Assembly (NCBI RefSeq): GCF_050589685.1
Contig: NZ_JBNGOS010000008.1
Location: forward strand, 124,001-188,000
DNA length: 64,000 bases
Origin: Saccharicrinis sp050589685
Lineage (GTDB): Bacteria; Bacteroidota; Bacteroidia; Bacteroidales; Marinilabiliaceae
Reading direction: 5' to 3'
Shown here: piece by piece, positions 25,693-34,503 of the stretch
How positions within the stretch are numbered: position 1 is the first letter of the stretch
Layout of the letters: each line of letters begins with the position of its first letter
Made by a program: the position numbers and the translations under genes
Notes under the pieces: generated by a model
The model's input: only the letters and a program-made list of their open reading frames with translations
Told to the model about the DNA's origin: nothing
The model's database searches: none

Positions 25693-25739
25693 TAAAAATG
25701 CGGTTGTTGATGCAGCAAAATTAACACCAAACAACCGCA
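25693..25739 (-). terminator. terminator-like hairpin between pfkA and cysH
   Basis: Perfect 10-bp arms TGCGGTTGTT (25699-25708) / AACAACCGCA (25730-25739) with a 21-base loop, followed on the minus strand by TTTTTA. It is positioned to end pfkA transcripts, 37 bases after the stop. Confidence 0.65.
25716..25723 (-). promoter_or_regulatory. likely -7 box for cysH
   Basis: Minus-strand TAATTTTG fits TAnnTTTG and lies inside the loop of the preceding hairpin, 38 bases before the cysH ATG. No -33 at normal spacing was found. Confidence 0.4.
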
Positions 25740-25775
25740 ATTGGTTTAACTGTTAGTTTTTTAACTTAAGTTTAA

Positions 25776-26795
25776 CTATAATTTATCGCCAAAGCACACG
25801 CCCATGTTTCGAGCTTTCATGACTAACCGGTTGTTCGGTTCAATTAATTTAGTTTTCCCCCCTACTTCTTCCAATGCAACAGAGTTGATTTGATTGTTTT
25901 TAACACAAACCATCGAGCCGAAATTTTTGTCTTTGATCATTTTGGCTGCGTAAGAACCATAGCGGGTTGCCAGAACCCTGTCGGCTGGAGAAGGAGTGCC
26001 ACCTCTTTGTGTGTAGCCTAAAATAGTTTCGCGTGTTTCAAGACCTGTCCGTTCCTGGATTTGTTTTCCGATAAATCGGGCGGCGCTCTTTTTTTTCGGA
26101 ACCTTAATGCCTTCGCCAACCACCACAATGGAATAAGGTTTGCCTCTTTCGGAACGTCTAAGGAGTGCATTGGTAATCACATCCATATCGTACTCTATTT
26201 CAGGAAGCAGCACGATGTCGCCGCCTCCGGCAACACCCGAATGCAATGCTATCCAGCCTGCGTTGTGGCCCATTACTTCAATCACCATAACGCGTTTGTG
26301 AGAGTTGGCAGTGGTATGAAGTCGGTCAATCGCATCGGTGGCAATGTTGACCGCAGAATCAAAACCAAATGTGACATCGGTACCCCAAACGTCGTTATCA
26401 ATCGTTTTTGGCAGTCCAACAATGTTGAGTCCTTCCTTGGATAGTAAGTTGGCCGTGCGCTGCGTTCCGTTACCTCCAATACAAACCAGCGCATCCAATC
26501 CCATTTTATGGTAATTTTCCTTGATTACCTGAGGTTTGTCTTCCACGGTGTCCCCTTCTTGCGGTTTAAAGGGTTTCATTCGTGAAGTTCCAAGGATGGT
26601 TCCTCCCAATGTGAGTATACCGGATAATTTATCTTCGGTTAACAGTTCGTAATCCATATCGATAAGCCCACTAAAACCGTTTGAGATTCCAATTACTTCC
26701 ATACCATACTGAACAATGGCTGTTTTTCCTACTCCTCTTATGGCTGCATTTATTCCGGGACAGTCCCCGCCTGCTGATAATATTCCTACTTTCAT
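25776..26795 (-). CDS. pfkA: 6-phosphofructokinase
   Basis: A 339-aa glycolytic enzyme phosphorylating fructose 6-phosphate. Seen: MKVGILSAGGDCPGINAAIR, GGTILGTSR, CIGGNGTQRTA (residues about 106-114), VGLPKTIDNDVWGTD (127-141), the GHNAGWIA and EVMG fructose-6-P region, and GYTQRGGTPSPADR. The donor site is mixed: GGNGT keeps Gly at the position that favours ATP but replaces the usual Asp by Asn, while PKTIDND has the Lys typical of pyrophosphate-dependent and some clade-X enzymes. ATP versus PPi cannot be decided by eye. The start is placed at ATG 26793-26795; the frame extends 16 codons upstream without similarity. Confidence 0.93.
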   Translation of the reverse strand: MKVGILSAGGDCPGINAAIRGVGKTAIVQYGMEVIGISNGFSGLIDMDYELLTEDKLSGILTLGGTILGTSRMKPFKPQEGDTVEDKPQVIKENYHKMGLDALVCIGGNGTQRTANLLSKEGLNIVGLPKTIDNDVWGTDVTFGFDSAVNIATDAIDRLHTTANSHKRVMVIEVMGHNAGWIALHSGVAGGGDIVLLPEIEYDMDVITNALLRRSERGKPYSIVVVGEGIKVPKKKSAARFIGKQIQERTGLETRETILGYTQRGGTPSPADRVLATRYGSYAAKMIKDKNFGSMVCVKNNQINSVALEEVGGKTKLIEPNNRLVMKARNMGVCFGDKL

Positions 26796-27149
26796 TGCGT
26801 AAAATTTGATATTAAGAGATTTTCGCTGCTTGTAGCAAAACATCTATTTGGTAAACCACGGGACTACCATGATAAAAGTCATCATAAAATGACGGGTAAA
26901 TTTAATTTAAAAATCCCTTTTTAGGAACTAATGTTGCACAGATGTTATAAAAAAGCTTTACTTTTTTATAAGTAGGTTGGGTATTGCTCATTCTCCGGGC
27001 TGATTATACGCTATTTTTATTCACCTTCTTAAACTTCTTCGCATTAGCTTGGGCTTTCACTGCGACGGAACAAGCTTTGTGCGTATTCCTTGCCAGGGGA
27101 AAAGAAAAATGGTATTAAAGCATTTATTCCGCTTAAGTATTATTTATGT
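26796..27149. other. 354-bp intergenic region
   Basis: This region lies between the UspA gene and pfkA. It includes AAAAGCTTTACTTTTTTATA (a weak hairpin at 26950-26970) and a less AT-rich, coding-like stretch at 27030-27105, which on the minus strand can be read as ARNTHKACSVAVKAQANAKK without any start codon. I cannot assign it. Confidence 0.4.
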
Positions 27150-28016
27150 TTATTTGTGAAAGAATAAGGTAGGGATTTCTGCGCTAAAGAGAATTTTCCT
27201 GGTTTGGCTGGGGTGCATCATTTTAGCAATAAAGTTACGCTTTTTACGCGTAATAGCCATTAAATCAATATTGTTGTTTTCAATGTATTCCATGGATGCT
27301 GCAACCATATCGTGTCCGCAAATATAATCGCAAATCATGCTTTGGTTCCTGTAGGTAGATTTACAATATTCACTGTATTCTTTCAATTGTTCTGCGTCTA
27401 CTTTTTCTTTTCCAGCAGGACAATATTGAACATTATGTATTTTGGTTTTAAAAGTACCCACTAGTCGGACTAATTTGTGGAGTGAGGTGTATTCGCACTT
27501 CGCAAAATCGGTTACAAATAGTATGTTGTTGATTTTGTCAAGATTAAAGCTGTAATTGATAGGGACTGCCATAACCGGAAAGGACACACCTTTAATGATA
27601 TCCAGTGTTACACTGCCCAGGAGTTCCTTGATAGTTTCGCCCTTGCTTTTTGTTCCCATTACAATTAAATCGGGGTAATATTCCTTACAAAACAATTGAA
27701 TCGCATCCTCCGGATATCCATCTAAAACCCGCAGCTTGATTTGGAGGTTATTGCTTCTCCTGGTATTGCTAAGAACGTGTGCCTTTAATTTTTCAAGTTC
27801 GGTATAAGCATCTTGGTGCGAAAGTATTGTGGTTTCAGATTTTTCGTTTCCACTGTCGGTTTCGCTGTCGCTTTCTCCGTCGCTTTCACTCAAAAAGTTG
27901 GTATAACAATAAAGTAAAGTAATTTCACCACCCACATGTTCTGCTATTGCGGTACAATACTCAATTGCCTTTAAGGTGTACGGCGCAAAATTAACTGGAA
28001 TTAAAAATCTAATCAT
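27150..28016 (-). CDS. universal stress protein, tandem UspA domains
   Basis: A 288-aa cytoplasmic protein with two Usp folds. Domain 1 (1-145) starts IRFLIPVNFAPYTLKAIEYC and ends with the ATP-binding set VMGTKSKGETIKELLGSVT and FPVMAVP. It carries a striking acidic Ser/Asp/Glu insert at residues 45-62. Domain 2 (about 155-288) has the fold landmarks INNILFVTDFAKCEYTSL and LMAITRKK but lacks the glycine-rich nucleotide loop, so it is probably regulatory. A good Shine-Dalgarno (GGAGG) lies about 9 bases before the ATG, which is unusual among the genes here. It is encoded alone, divergent from the photolyase. Confidence 0.9.
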   Translation of the reverse strand: MIRFLIPVNFAPYTLKAIEYCTAIAEHVGGEITLLYCYTNFLSESDGESDSETDSGNEKSETTILSHQDAYTELEKLKAHVLSNTRRSNNLQIKLRVLDGYPEDAIQLFCKEYYPDLIVMGTKSKGETIKELLGSVTLDIIKGVSFPVMAVPINYSFNLDKINNILFVTDFAKCEYTSLHKLVRLVGTFKTKIHNVQYCPAGKEKVDAEQLKEYSEYCKSTYRNQSMICDYICGHDMVAASMEYIENNNIDLMAITRKKRNFIAKMMHPSQTRKILFSAEIPTLFFHK

Positions 28017-28176
28017 AAGTAATCCTCCAAGTCAGCTTTTCTTGATATTGTGTTTGTATAAAGTTATCAATATTTAAACAGAATGGTACCAATTGTGTTT
28101 CAAATATTAGGAACTGTTAGGTTTATGGTTTAAACAATAACGTAAAAAAAAATAGAATAATATAATATTTAACAAA

Positions 28177-29472
28177 TTGAAAAGTACAACTACCAGAATA
28201 AACATCGTTTGGCTCAGAAATGAATTGAGGTTAGCCGATAATGCGGTCATACAAGGAGCTGCCAGGGAAAAACAGCCCATTCTTGTCGTGTATATTTTTG
28301 ATGAGTCGGCAGTTTGCAAGCTGGATTCGGATGATAGCAGAATTTCATTTATTCACGATCGGCTGAATATTATATATCAAGAACTGAAAGGGCACGGTAG
28401 CTCGCTTTGGGTAGCAAGAGGGAATGTAGTAGAGATTTGGAAAACTATCTTTCAAAAATATAACGTAAATGCCATTTATGCAGCTGAAGATTATGAGCCG
28501 GACGGAATAAAACGTGATGGTATGATTGCAGATTTGTGTGTAGCCCATCGTGTGGGATTTCAGCTCTTAAAAGACCGTGTAATTTTTGCCAAGGACGAAG
28601 TGGTCAAGAAAGACCAAAGTCCATATTCTGTTTACACACCGTATAAAAGGCAGTGGCTAAGGCGGTATCAGGATATGGAGCCGATTCGAAGGAGCGAATG
28701 GAGGCCTGTTTTTCTAGATGGGGTTTTACCTTTTCCGTCCCTACGTTCGCTGGGATTTGACAGGGGGAGGTTAACGGTGAAGGATTTTACCCTCGAAGGG
28801 TTGGAAGACTATGGTAAAAACCGCGACTACCCGTTTAAAAACTCAGGGTCAAACCTGGGGCCCCACCTGCGCTATGGTACTACGTGTATACGAAAGGCGG
28901 TGGAGGTGGCGATGGGAAAAAGCGAGGTGTTTCTCTCGGAATTGATCTGGCGGGAGTTTTTTATGCAGGCATTATATCATTTCCCTCATTCGGCAACTCG
29001 CAATTTTAAAAAACAATATGATTTTATTTCCTGGAGAAACAATGAAATGGAATTTGAGCTTTGGTGCAATGGGAAGACTGGTTTTCCTATGGTAGATGCG
29101 GGAATGCGGGAATTAAATGAAAGCGGTTATATGCACAACCGTACACGTATGGTGGTAGCTTCGTTTTTGTGCAAGCATTTATTGATTGACTGGCGCTGGG
29201 GCGAAGCTTATTTTTCGTCCAGGCTGTTGGATTATGAAATGGCGTCGAACATAGGCAATTGGCAATGGGCAGCAGGAACAGGATGTGATGCGGCACCTTA
29301 TTTTAGGGTTTTTAATCCCACTAGTCAACAGGAAAAATTTGATCCTGATTTTATTTATATCAAGCAATGGATTCCGGAGTTTGGGACGGGGGATTACCCT
29401 AAACCCATGTTGGACCATGCCATGGCCAGGGAAAGGGCTATAAGGACGTACAAAGAAGGAATAGTGAAATAA
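28177..29472 (+). CDS. deoxyribodipyrimidine photolyase, class I type
   Basis: A 431-aa FAD enzyme that repairs UV-induced cyclobutane pyrimidine dimers using blue light. The N-terminal Rossmann domain starts INIVWLRNELRLADNAVIQ; the FAD domain shows SELIWREFFMQALYHFP, NGKTGFPMVDAGMRELNESG, MHNRTRMVVASFLCKHLLID and LLDYEMASNIGNWQWAAGTG, which are class I photolyase signatures. The start appears to be TTG at 28177: the only in-frame stop upstream is 24 bases away with no ATG or GTG between, and the next ATG would remove the first beta-strand. A hairpin follows the stop. Confidence 0.92.
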   Translation: MKSTTTRINIVWLRNELRLADNAVIQGAAREKQPILVVYIFDESAVCKLDSDDSRISFIHDRLNIIYQELKGHGSSLWVARGNVVEIWKTIFQKYNVNAIYAAEDYEPDGIKRDGMIADLCVAHRVGFQLLKDRVIFAKDEVVKKDQSPYSVYTPYKRQWLRRYQDMEPIRRSEWRPVFLDGVLPFPSLRSLGFDRGRLTVKDFTLEGLEDYGKNRDYPFKNSGSNLGPHLRYGTTCIRKAVEVAMGKSEVFLSELIWREFFMQALYHFPHSATRNFKKQYDFISWRNNEMEFELWCNGKTGFPMVDAGMRELNESGYMHNRTRMVVASFLCKHLLIDWRWGEAYFSSRLLDYEMASNIGNWQWAAGTGCDAAPYFRVFNPTSQQEKFDPDFIYIKQWIPEFGTGDYPKPMLDHAMARERAIRTYKEGIVK

Positions 29473-29503
29473 AAAAGCCGCATTATCAATGTAATGCGGC
29501 TTT
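29470..29503. terminator. shared terminator between photolyase and queA
   Basis: Perfect 12-bp stem AAAGCCGCATTA (29474-29485) / TAATGCGGCTTT (29492-29503), 6-base loop. The minus-strand side is followed by a T run, so it is strong for queA; the plus-strand side has fewer T but ends the photolyase transcript. Confidence 0.9.
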
Positions 29504-29522
29504 GGATATTTTATTAACAAGG

Positions 29523-30572
29523 TTATAATATCAACATGGCATCTCCGTATGAACCAAAGCGATACTTCTCTTTAACAGCTACTTCGTAGGCGTTCATCAA
29601 ATTGTCGTAACCGCTGAATGCTGCGGTCATCATCATTAAAGTGGATAATGGAAGATGGAAATTTGAGACCATGCAGTTAGCAACATTAAATTCATATGGC
29701 GGAAAAATAAACTTGTTTGTCCATCCTTCAAAAGGTTTAACGTGGCCAAAAGTAGAGACTGAACTTTCGATGGTTCTCATAACCGTTGTTCCTACAGCAC
29801 AAATTTTTTGGCGGTCATCCTTCCCTTTGTTAATAATGTTACAGGCTTCTTCGGTGATAAATATTTGCTCCGAATCCATTTTGTGCTTCGTTAGATCCTC
29901 AACATCTACCGAACGGAAGTTTCCTAATCCAACATGTAAAGTTATTTCCGCAAAGTTAACGCCTAAGATTTCCAGGCGCTTCATCAGCTCCCTGCTAAAG
30001 TGCATGCCCGCAGTAGGTGCGGCAACCGCACCTTCGTGCTTAGCGTAGATGGTTTGGTAACGTTCTTTGTCTTCAGGTTCTACCTTGCGGTTGATAATTT
30101 TAGGAAGTGGTGTTTCGCCCAAACCAAAAAGCGCTTTTTTAAATTCATCGTAAGGGCCGTCGTACAAGAAACGCAACGTACGCCCACGTGAGGTAGTGTT
30201 GTCAATAACTTCGGCTACCATTTCGTCGCTTTCGCCAAAGTAAAGCTTGTTGCCTATCCTAATTTTTCGTGCCGGATCAACCAATACATCCCAAAGTTTC
30301 TGATCACGGTTCAATTCGCGAAGTAAAAACACTTCAATTTCTGCTCCTGTTTTTTCTTTGTTTCCGTGCAGCCGTGCTGGAAAAACCTTGGTGTTATTAA
30401 AGATCATTACGTCCTGGTCTTCGAAATATGTAACCAGGTCTTTAAAAACCTTATGTTCTATTTCTCCGGTTTTTTTGTCCAGGACAAGCATGCGGGCTTC
30501 GTCGCGATTGTGGGCTGGGTGTAAGGCTATTAGTTCTTCAGGAAGATTGTACTTAAACTTCGATAACTTCAT
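29523..30572 (-). CDS. queA: S-adenosylmethionine:tRNA ribosyltransferase-isomerase
   Basis: A 349-aa enzyme that transfers the ribosyl group of SAM onto preQ1 in tRNA to form epoxyqueuosine. Seen: YNLPEELIALHPAHNRDEAR, VMIFNNTKVFPARLHGNK, EGAVAAPTAGMHFS, ITLHVGLGNFRSVDVEDLTKHKM (given in two parts: ITLHVGLGNF and VEDLTKHKM) and NFHLPLSTLMMMTAAF near the C-terminus. The length is normal. It is the last gene of a minus-strand cluster ftsX-DUF3098-uppP-truB-queA, though 197 bases separate it from truB, so it may also have its own promoter. Confidence 0.96.
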   Translation of the reverse strand: MKLSKFKYNLPEELIALHPAHNRDEARMLVLDKKTGEIEHKVFKDLVTYFEDQDVMIFNNTKVFPARLHGNKEKTGAEIEVFLLRELNRDQKLWDVLVDPARKIRIGNKLYFGESDEMVAEVIDNTTSRGRTLRFLYDGPYDEFKKALFGLGETPLPKIINRKVEPEDKERYQTIYAKHEGAVAAPTAGMHFSRELMKRLEILGVNFAEITLHVGLGNFRSVDVEDLTKHKMDSEQIFITEEACNIINKGKDDRQKICAVGTTVMRTIESSVSTFGHVKPFEGWTNKFIFPPYEFNVANCMVSNFHLPLSTLMMMTAAFSGYDNLMNAYEVAVKEKYRFGSYGDAMLIL

Positions 30573-30769
30573 TTGTGTTTGCTTTATATTTTAGTCAACA
30601 ACGGTTCTTTTCTATTTTATACGGTACAAACGCGTTGTCGTTTGATACGTAGTAACTTATTGGGTAAAAATGCTATTTAAACCTATTGATGTAATTGAGA
30701 TTGTGTTATTTAAGGTAAATATGCGCATAGGAGCAACCTTATACGCAGAGATTTGCCAAAGGTTACAAA

Positions 30770-31486
30770 TTATTTTAATTTTTTTTCAAAGGTTTCGATA
30801 TTCATGCTATTTTCGTTGATAAACAGACCGATACGGGTTCTTTTTAGGGCTGTTAAGTGGGCTCCGCTTTTAAGCGCCTGTCCAATATCACGTGCCAAAC
30901 CACGTATGTATGTTCCTTTACTACAAACAATTCTTAATATCAATTGGTTCTGATCAAATTCAAGAATTTCTATTTCGGTAATAATTAGTTTCTTCGGTTT
31001 TAACCCCGGGTCTTTTCCTTTGCGGGCGAATTCATAAGCTCTTTTCCCTTTCACTTTCACGGCAGAAAAAGCCGGGGGTATTTGGTCCAGTTCGCCTATG
31101 AATGCATGTAAGGTTTCTTCAACAAGTTCGCGGTTGATGTGTTCCGTGGGATATTCGGCATCAATTTCGGTTTCCAAGTCGAAGGAAGGTGTTGTTGCGC
31201 CTAATTTAAGTGTAGCAATGTATTCTTTTTCTTTGGCTTGATAGCTGTCGATGGTTTTGGTGGCTTTTCCTGTGCAAACAATCAAAAGTCCGGTTGCCAA
31301 TGGGTCCAATGTTCCGGCATGGCCAACTTTTATTTTTTTAACGCCTAATGCATTTCTGATCAGCTTCCGTATTTTGTTGACCAAATCAAAGGATGTCCAT
31401 TCGTACGGTTTATCAAACAATAAAACCTCCCCTTCTTTAAAATCGTACCCTCCGGGTTTTATATTTTCCACTTCCATTTTCAACAT
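30770..31486 (-). CDS. truB: tRNA pseudouridine(55) synthase
   Basis: A 238-aa enzyme making pseudouridine 55 in the T-loop of tRNAs. Seen: GEVLLFDKPYEWTSFDLVNK, KVGHAGTLDPLATGLLIVC with the catalytic Asp, the QIPPAFSAVKVKGKRAYEFAR region (landmarks IPPAFSAVK, GKRAYE) and CSKGTYIRGLARDIG. It lacks the long C-terminal PUA extension of proteobacterial TruB, as in other Bacteroidota. ATG at 31484-31486 or 31475-31477; the first is used. uppP lies 67 bases upstream. Confidence 0.95.
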   Translation of the reverse strand: MLKMEVENIKPGGYDFKEGEVLLFDKPYEWTSFDLVNKIRKLIRNALGVKKIKVGHAGTLDPLATGLLIVCTGKATKTIDSYQAKEKEYIATLKLGATTPSFDLETEIDAEYPTEHINRELVEETLHAFIGELDQIPPAFSAVKVKGKRAYEFARKGKDPGLKPKKLIITEIEILEFDQNQLILRIVCSKGTYIRGLARDIGQALKSGAHLTALKRTRIGLFINENSMNIETFEKKLK

Positions 31487-31553
31487 TTTTTATACGCAAC
31501 AAATGCCTGGGGTAATGTCCACTGACAATTGCTATTTTTTGTTATGTTGTGTT

Positions 31554-32345
31554 TTACAATGAAAAGGCTATGGCAATTACACCTACCACGGCACAGTACA
31601 ATGCAAAATAAATCAGTTTTCCTCTTTTTACCAGTTGAATCATGGCATTACATGCCAACAAACCCGACACAAACGCTCCTGTAAAACCCACCACTACAGG
31701 AAGGATTCCAATCGAAGTTGAACTTGAGTAGTCGTTTTTTAAAAGGCTCAACACGTTTTCGCCCAGAATTGGAATCAGTACCATTAAGAATGAAAACCGG
31801 GCAACGGCTTCTCTTTTGTTTCCCAGTAACAGACCTGTAGCAATGGTTGAGCCTGATCTGGAAATGCCAGGTAGTACGGCAATTGTTTGTGCAATTCCTA
31901 TGATGAACGCATCTTTAAACGAAACGTCCTTGTCCTTTGCTCTAGCATAAAACGTAAAGGCCAGCAATGTAGCTGTTATGAGCAACATACATCCCACCAA
32001 AAGCATTATATTGTCGGTACCGAAAAGTGCTTCTACCTGGTCTTTGAAAAAAACACCTACAATCGCGATTGGAATCATACTCGCCGCGATTTTAAAAAGA
32101 TATTGGGTTTCCTCATTCCATTTAAACGCAAACAAGCCCGCTATTAATTGGGCTATATCTTTTCTGAAAACAAAAATCGTACTTAATACGGTAGCTCCAT
32201 GAACCACCACTGTAAAAGTTAGGTTGTCGGTGGCTTCAACACCCAACAGGTGTTTGCCAATTTCCAGATGACCACTGCTGCTAACAGGTAAAAATTCGGT
32301 TAATCCCTGCACTATGCCAAGGATTAATGCTTCTATCCAGTTCAT
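31554..32345 (-). CDS. uppP: undecaprenyl-diphosphate phosphatase
   Basis: A 263-aa inner-membrane enzyme (BacA family) recycling undecaprenyl pyrophosphate for peptidoglycan and polysaccharide export. Seen: ALILGIVQGLTEFLPVSSSG with catalytic Glu residues, HLEIGKHLLG, and the second motif LPGISRSGSTIATGL with the catalytic Ser/Arg. Eight hydrophobic helices are visible. Its position between DUF3098 and truB is typical of the phylum. Confidence 0.95.
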   Translation of the reverse strand: MNWIEALILGIVQGLTEFLPVSSSGHLEIGKHLLGVEATDNLTFTVVVHGATVLSTIFVFRKDIAQLIAGLFAFKWNEETQYLFKIAASMIPIAIVGVFFKDQVEALFGTDNIMLLVGCMLLITATLLAFTFYARAKDKDVSFKDAFIIGIAQTIAVLPGISRSGSTIATGLLLGNKREAVARFSFLMVLIPILGENVLSLLKNDYSSSTSIGILPVVVGFTGAFVSGLLACNAMIQLVKRGKLIYFALYCAVVGVIAIAFSL

Positions 32346-32378
32346 TTTGTATTCTTGGTAAATAGGTAAGAGAAATGG

Positions 32379-32630
32379 CTATTCGTTTTTCTTAGGTTTT
32401 TTCATGATGGCATAAATTTCAAAAGCAAAACCTGCCAGCACCAACATGGGGGCTAAAGTAATCCTTTGAAAGCCATATATTTCTTCGTTGAAAACATTTG
32501 GGTCCTCGCTTCTACCTCCAATCATTAAAACAAAACCTAATATAACAATGGCGAAACCAATAGCCATTAAAACATAGTTTTCCCTAGATAGGGCAAACTC
32601 AAATTTTTTTTCCTGTTTGTTGCTTGACAT
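32379..32630 (-). CDS. DUF3098 family membrane protein
   Basis: An 83-aa protein with two hydrophobic helices (about 20-38 and 57-74) flanked by Lys-rich ends; FALSRENYVLMAIGFAIVIL and the loop GGRSEDPNVFNEEIYGFQR are landmarks of the family. It is found almost only in Bacteroidota directly between ftsX and uppP, suggesting a role in division or envelope synthesis, but no function is established. It is 9 bases after ftsX and 33 before uppP. Confidence 0.88.
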   Translation of the reverse strand: MSSNKQEKKFEFALSRENYVLMAIGFAIVILGFVLMIGGRSEDPNVFNEEIYGFQRITLAPMLVLAGFAFEIYAIMKKPKKNE

Positions 32631-32639
32631 AGTTGTAAG

Positions 32640-33521
32640 TTAAAAATATAATTGGTCAGTTTTTAATCGCAAATATTTATTTACCGCAAAATAGGTTGAA
32701 ACCAACGAAAGAAGGATTCCCACAATGATAACCAAAATAAATAGTATCCCGATTAATTCAATATTATCGAATCCGATAAAACCGCCTAATTCCTGGTGCA
32801 ACAGATAAATGACTCCGGCCAACATGCCATTGGCGATAACCGCGCCTATAAAGCCATGAAAAACACTGATGCTCACAAACGGTTGTCTGATAAACCCTTT
32901 GGTTGCGCCAACCAGCTGCATGGTGTTAATCAGAAACCTTTTGGCGTAAACCGACAAACGGATGGTATTATTGATAAGTGCTATTGCTATTAGTAATAGC
33001 AATATACTGAACGTTAGTAATATCAAGCTTATTTTGTTTACATTTTCATTTACTTTCTGGATCAGGTTTTTTTGGTAAAAAACCTCTTTGACTTGTGAAA
33101 ACGAACTGAAAATTTCCTCAACATTTTTAATACTGTCAGGATTGGCGTACTCTGCAAATAATTTAACCTCTATCGAAGAAAGGAGTGGGTTGTATCCCAG
33201 AAATTCCACAAAGTCTTCGCCCAATTGATCCTGGAGCTCTTTGGCTGCTCTTTCCTTGTCGATATACTCGGTGGATTTTACATAGGAGGAGGCATCCAGA
33301 TATTTCTGAAGTCTTCGAACCTCTACTTCCCTGACGTTATCCTTTAATACAATGTTAAAACCAATGTTTTCCTTCACATATGTCGAGAGACGTTGTGCGT
33401 TCAACATCAGATATCCCACCGACCCCAATAAAAATAATACCAGTGCAATACTAATTACAGTGGTAAAATATGAGTTTCTAAGCTGTCGTTGTGTATGTTG
33501 GCTATCTTTCTTTTTCATCAT
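32640..33521 (-). CDS. ftsX: cell-division permease FtsX
   Basis: A 293-aa membrane partner of the ATPase FtsE that relays division signals to periplasmic peptidoglycan hydrolases. Order: cytosolic basic N-terminus, TM1 (TTVISIALVLFLLGSVGYL), a periplasmic loop of about 120 residues with LSSIEVKLFAEYANP, then three helices (LILLTFSILLLLIAIALI; the FVSISVFHGFIGAVIANGML region; the IGILFILVIIVGILLSLV region). QLVGATKGFIRQPF before the third helix is the family coupling motif. The start is placed at ATG 33519-33521 (MMKKKDSQ); the frame is open for 58 more codons with no similarity. ftsE is not adjacent. Confidence 0.93.
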   Translation of the reverse strand: MMKKKDSQHTQRQLRNSYFTTVISIALVLFLLGSVGYLMLNAQRLSTYVKENIGFNIVLKDNVREVEVRRLQKYLDASSYVKSTEYIDKERAAKELQDQLGEDFVEFLGYNPLLSSIEVKLFAEYANPDSIKNVEEIFSSFSQVKEVFYQKNLIQKVNENVNKISLILLTFSILLLLIAIALINNTIRLSVYAKRFLINTMQLVGATKGFIRQPFVSISVFHGFIGAVIANGMLAGVIYLLHQELGGFIGFDNIELIGILFILVIIVGILLSLVSTYFAVNKYLRLKTDQLYF

Positions 33522-33787
33522 AAAAATTGGGCGTAAAGATAAAAAAAAGAACCAATGCAAAGTAAGGTTTTCTCTTTTGTTTTGGCAATCTTTGTTTATA
33601 GCGAGTAATTTGAGTTGTGCGGACTGGGATATTATGTTTTTCCGCCTACTGATTCGCTGAAAAACTGAAGCAATTCGTGAGATTTTGAGCGCCATATATT
33701 GTAAGTATATGTGATAATTATCGGGTCTTTTTTCTAAAATCTATTGATCTATTATTATCTTGGCGCGCTAAATATAAAGTTGGCAGG

Positions 33788-34255
33788 ATGAATAATAATG
33801 ACGTTTTAAGAAGTTTAAGATATACTTTTGATATTGACGACGATAATATGATAAAGTTGTTTGCCTTGGCGAACGTTACCGTTAGCCGCGCTCAGGTAAG
33901 CGATTGGTTAAAGAAGGAAGAAGACGAATCGTTTACAACAATTGTGGATGAATTTTTTTCGGCGTTCTTAAATGGTTTTATCATTTTAAAAAGAGGAAAA
34001 AAAGATGGTGAAATACCGGTAAACGAAAAAAGGTTGAACAATAACTTAATCCTGCGAAAGCTTAAGATTGCCCTTCAGTTAAAGGATGCTGATATGATTG
34101 AAATTCTTTCCTTGTCGGATTTTAGAATAAGCAAGCATGAGTTAAGCGCTTTTTTTCGTAAACCCGGACAGAATCAGTATAGGGTTTGTAAGGATCAGAT
34201 ATTGAGGAAGTTTATGTTTGGCTTACAGAAAAAATTTAGGCCTAAAGTCGAATAA
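33788..34255 (+). CDS. DUF1456 family protein (YehS-like)
   Basis: A 155-aa cytosolic protein made of two tandem DUF1456 repeats: residues 3-65 (NDVLRSLRYTFDIDDDNMIK, then SDWLKKEED) and 84-150 (NLILRKLKIALQLKDADMIE, then ELSAFFRKPG). Each repeat resembles a small helical, possibly nucleic-acid-binding module, and the linker is Lys-rich. Function is unknown; members are widespread in Gammaproteobacteria and Bacteroidota. It is single and divergent from ftsX. Confidence 0.87.
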   Translation: MNNNDVLRSLRYTFDIDDDNMIKLFALANVTVSRAQVSDWLKKEEDESFTTIVDEFFSAFLNGFIILKRGKKDGEIPVNEKRLNNNLILRKLKIALQLKDADMIEILSLSDFRISKHELSAFFRKPGQNQYRVCKDQILRKFMFGLQKKFRPKVE

Positions 34256-34503
34256 CCAATATTTTTTAATTCTGTGTTGTCGTAAAAAAATGCGGAACAT
34301 GGTTTTACAAGGTAGCTTTACAAGGCAGCCTGGCTATGAAAGTTGAGATAGAAAATTGTTAATTGGCATCCAGCAATTTAAGGCACTGCTTTGCTTTAGG
34401 TCTAATGGTATGCAATGAAAAATAGGATTAGATATAAAAGTTTAAAAGTTGCCCTGGTTATTGCCGGTTTTATTAGCATTTAGGACAACTTTTGTTAATA
34501 TGG

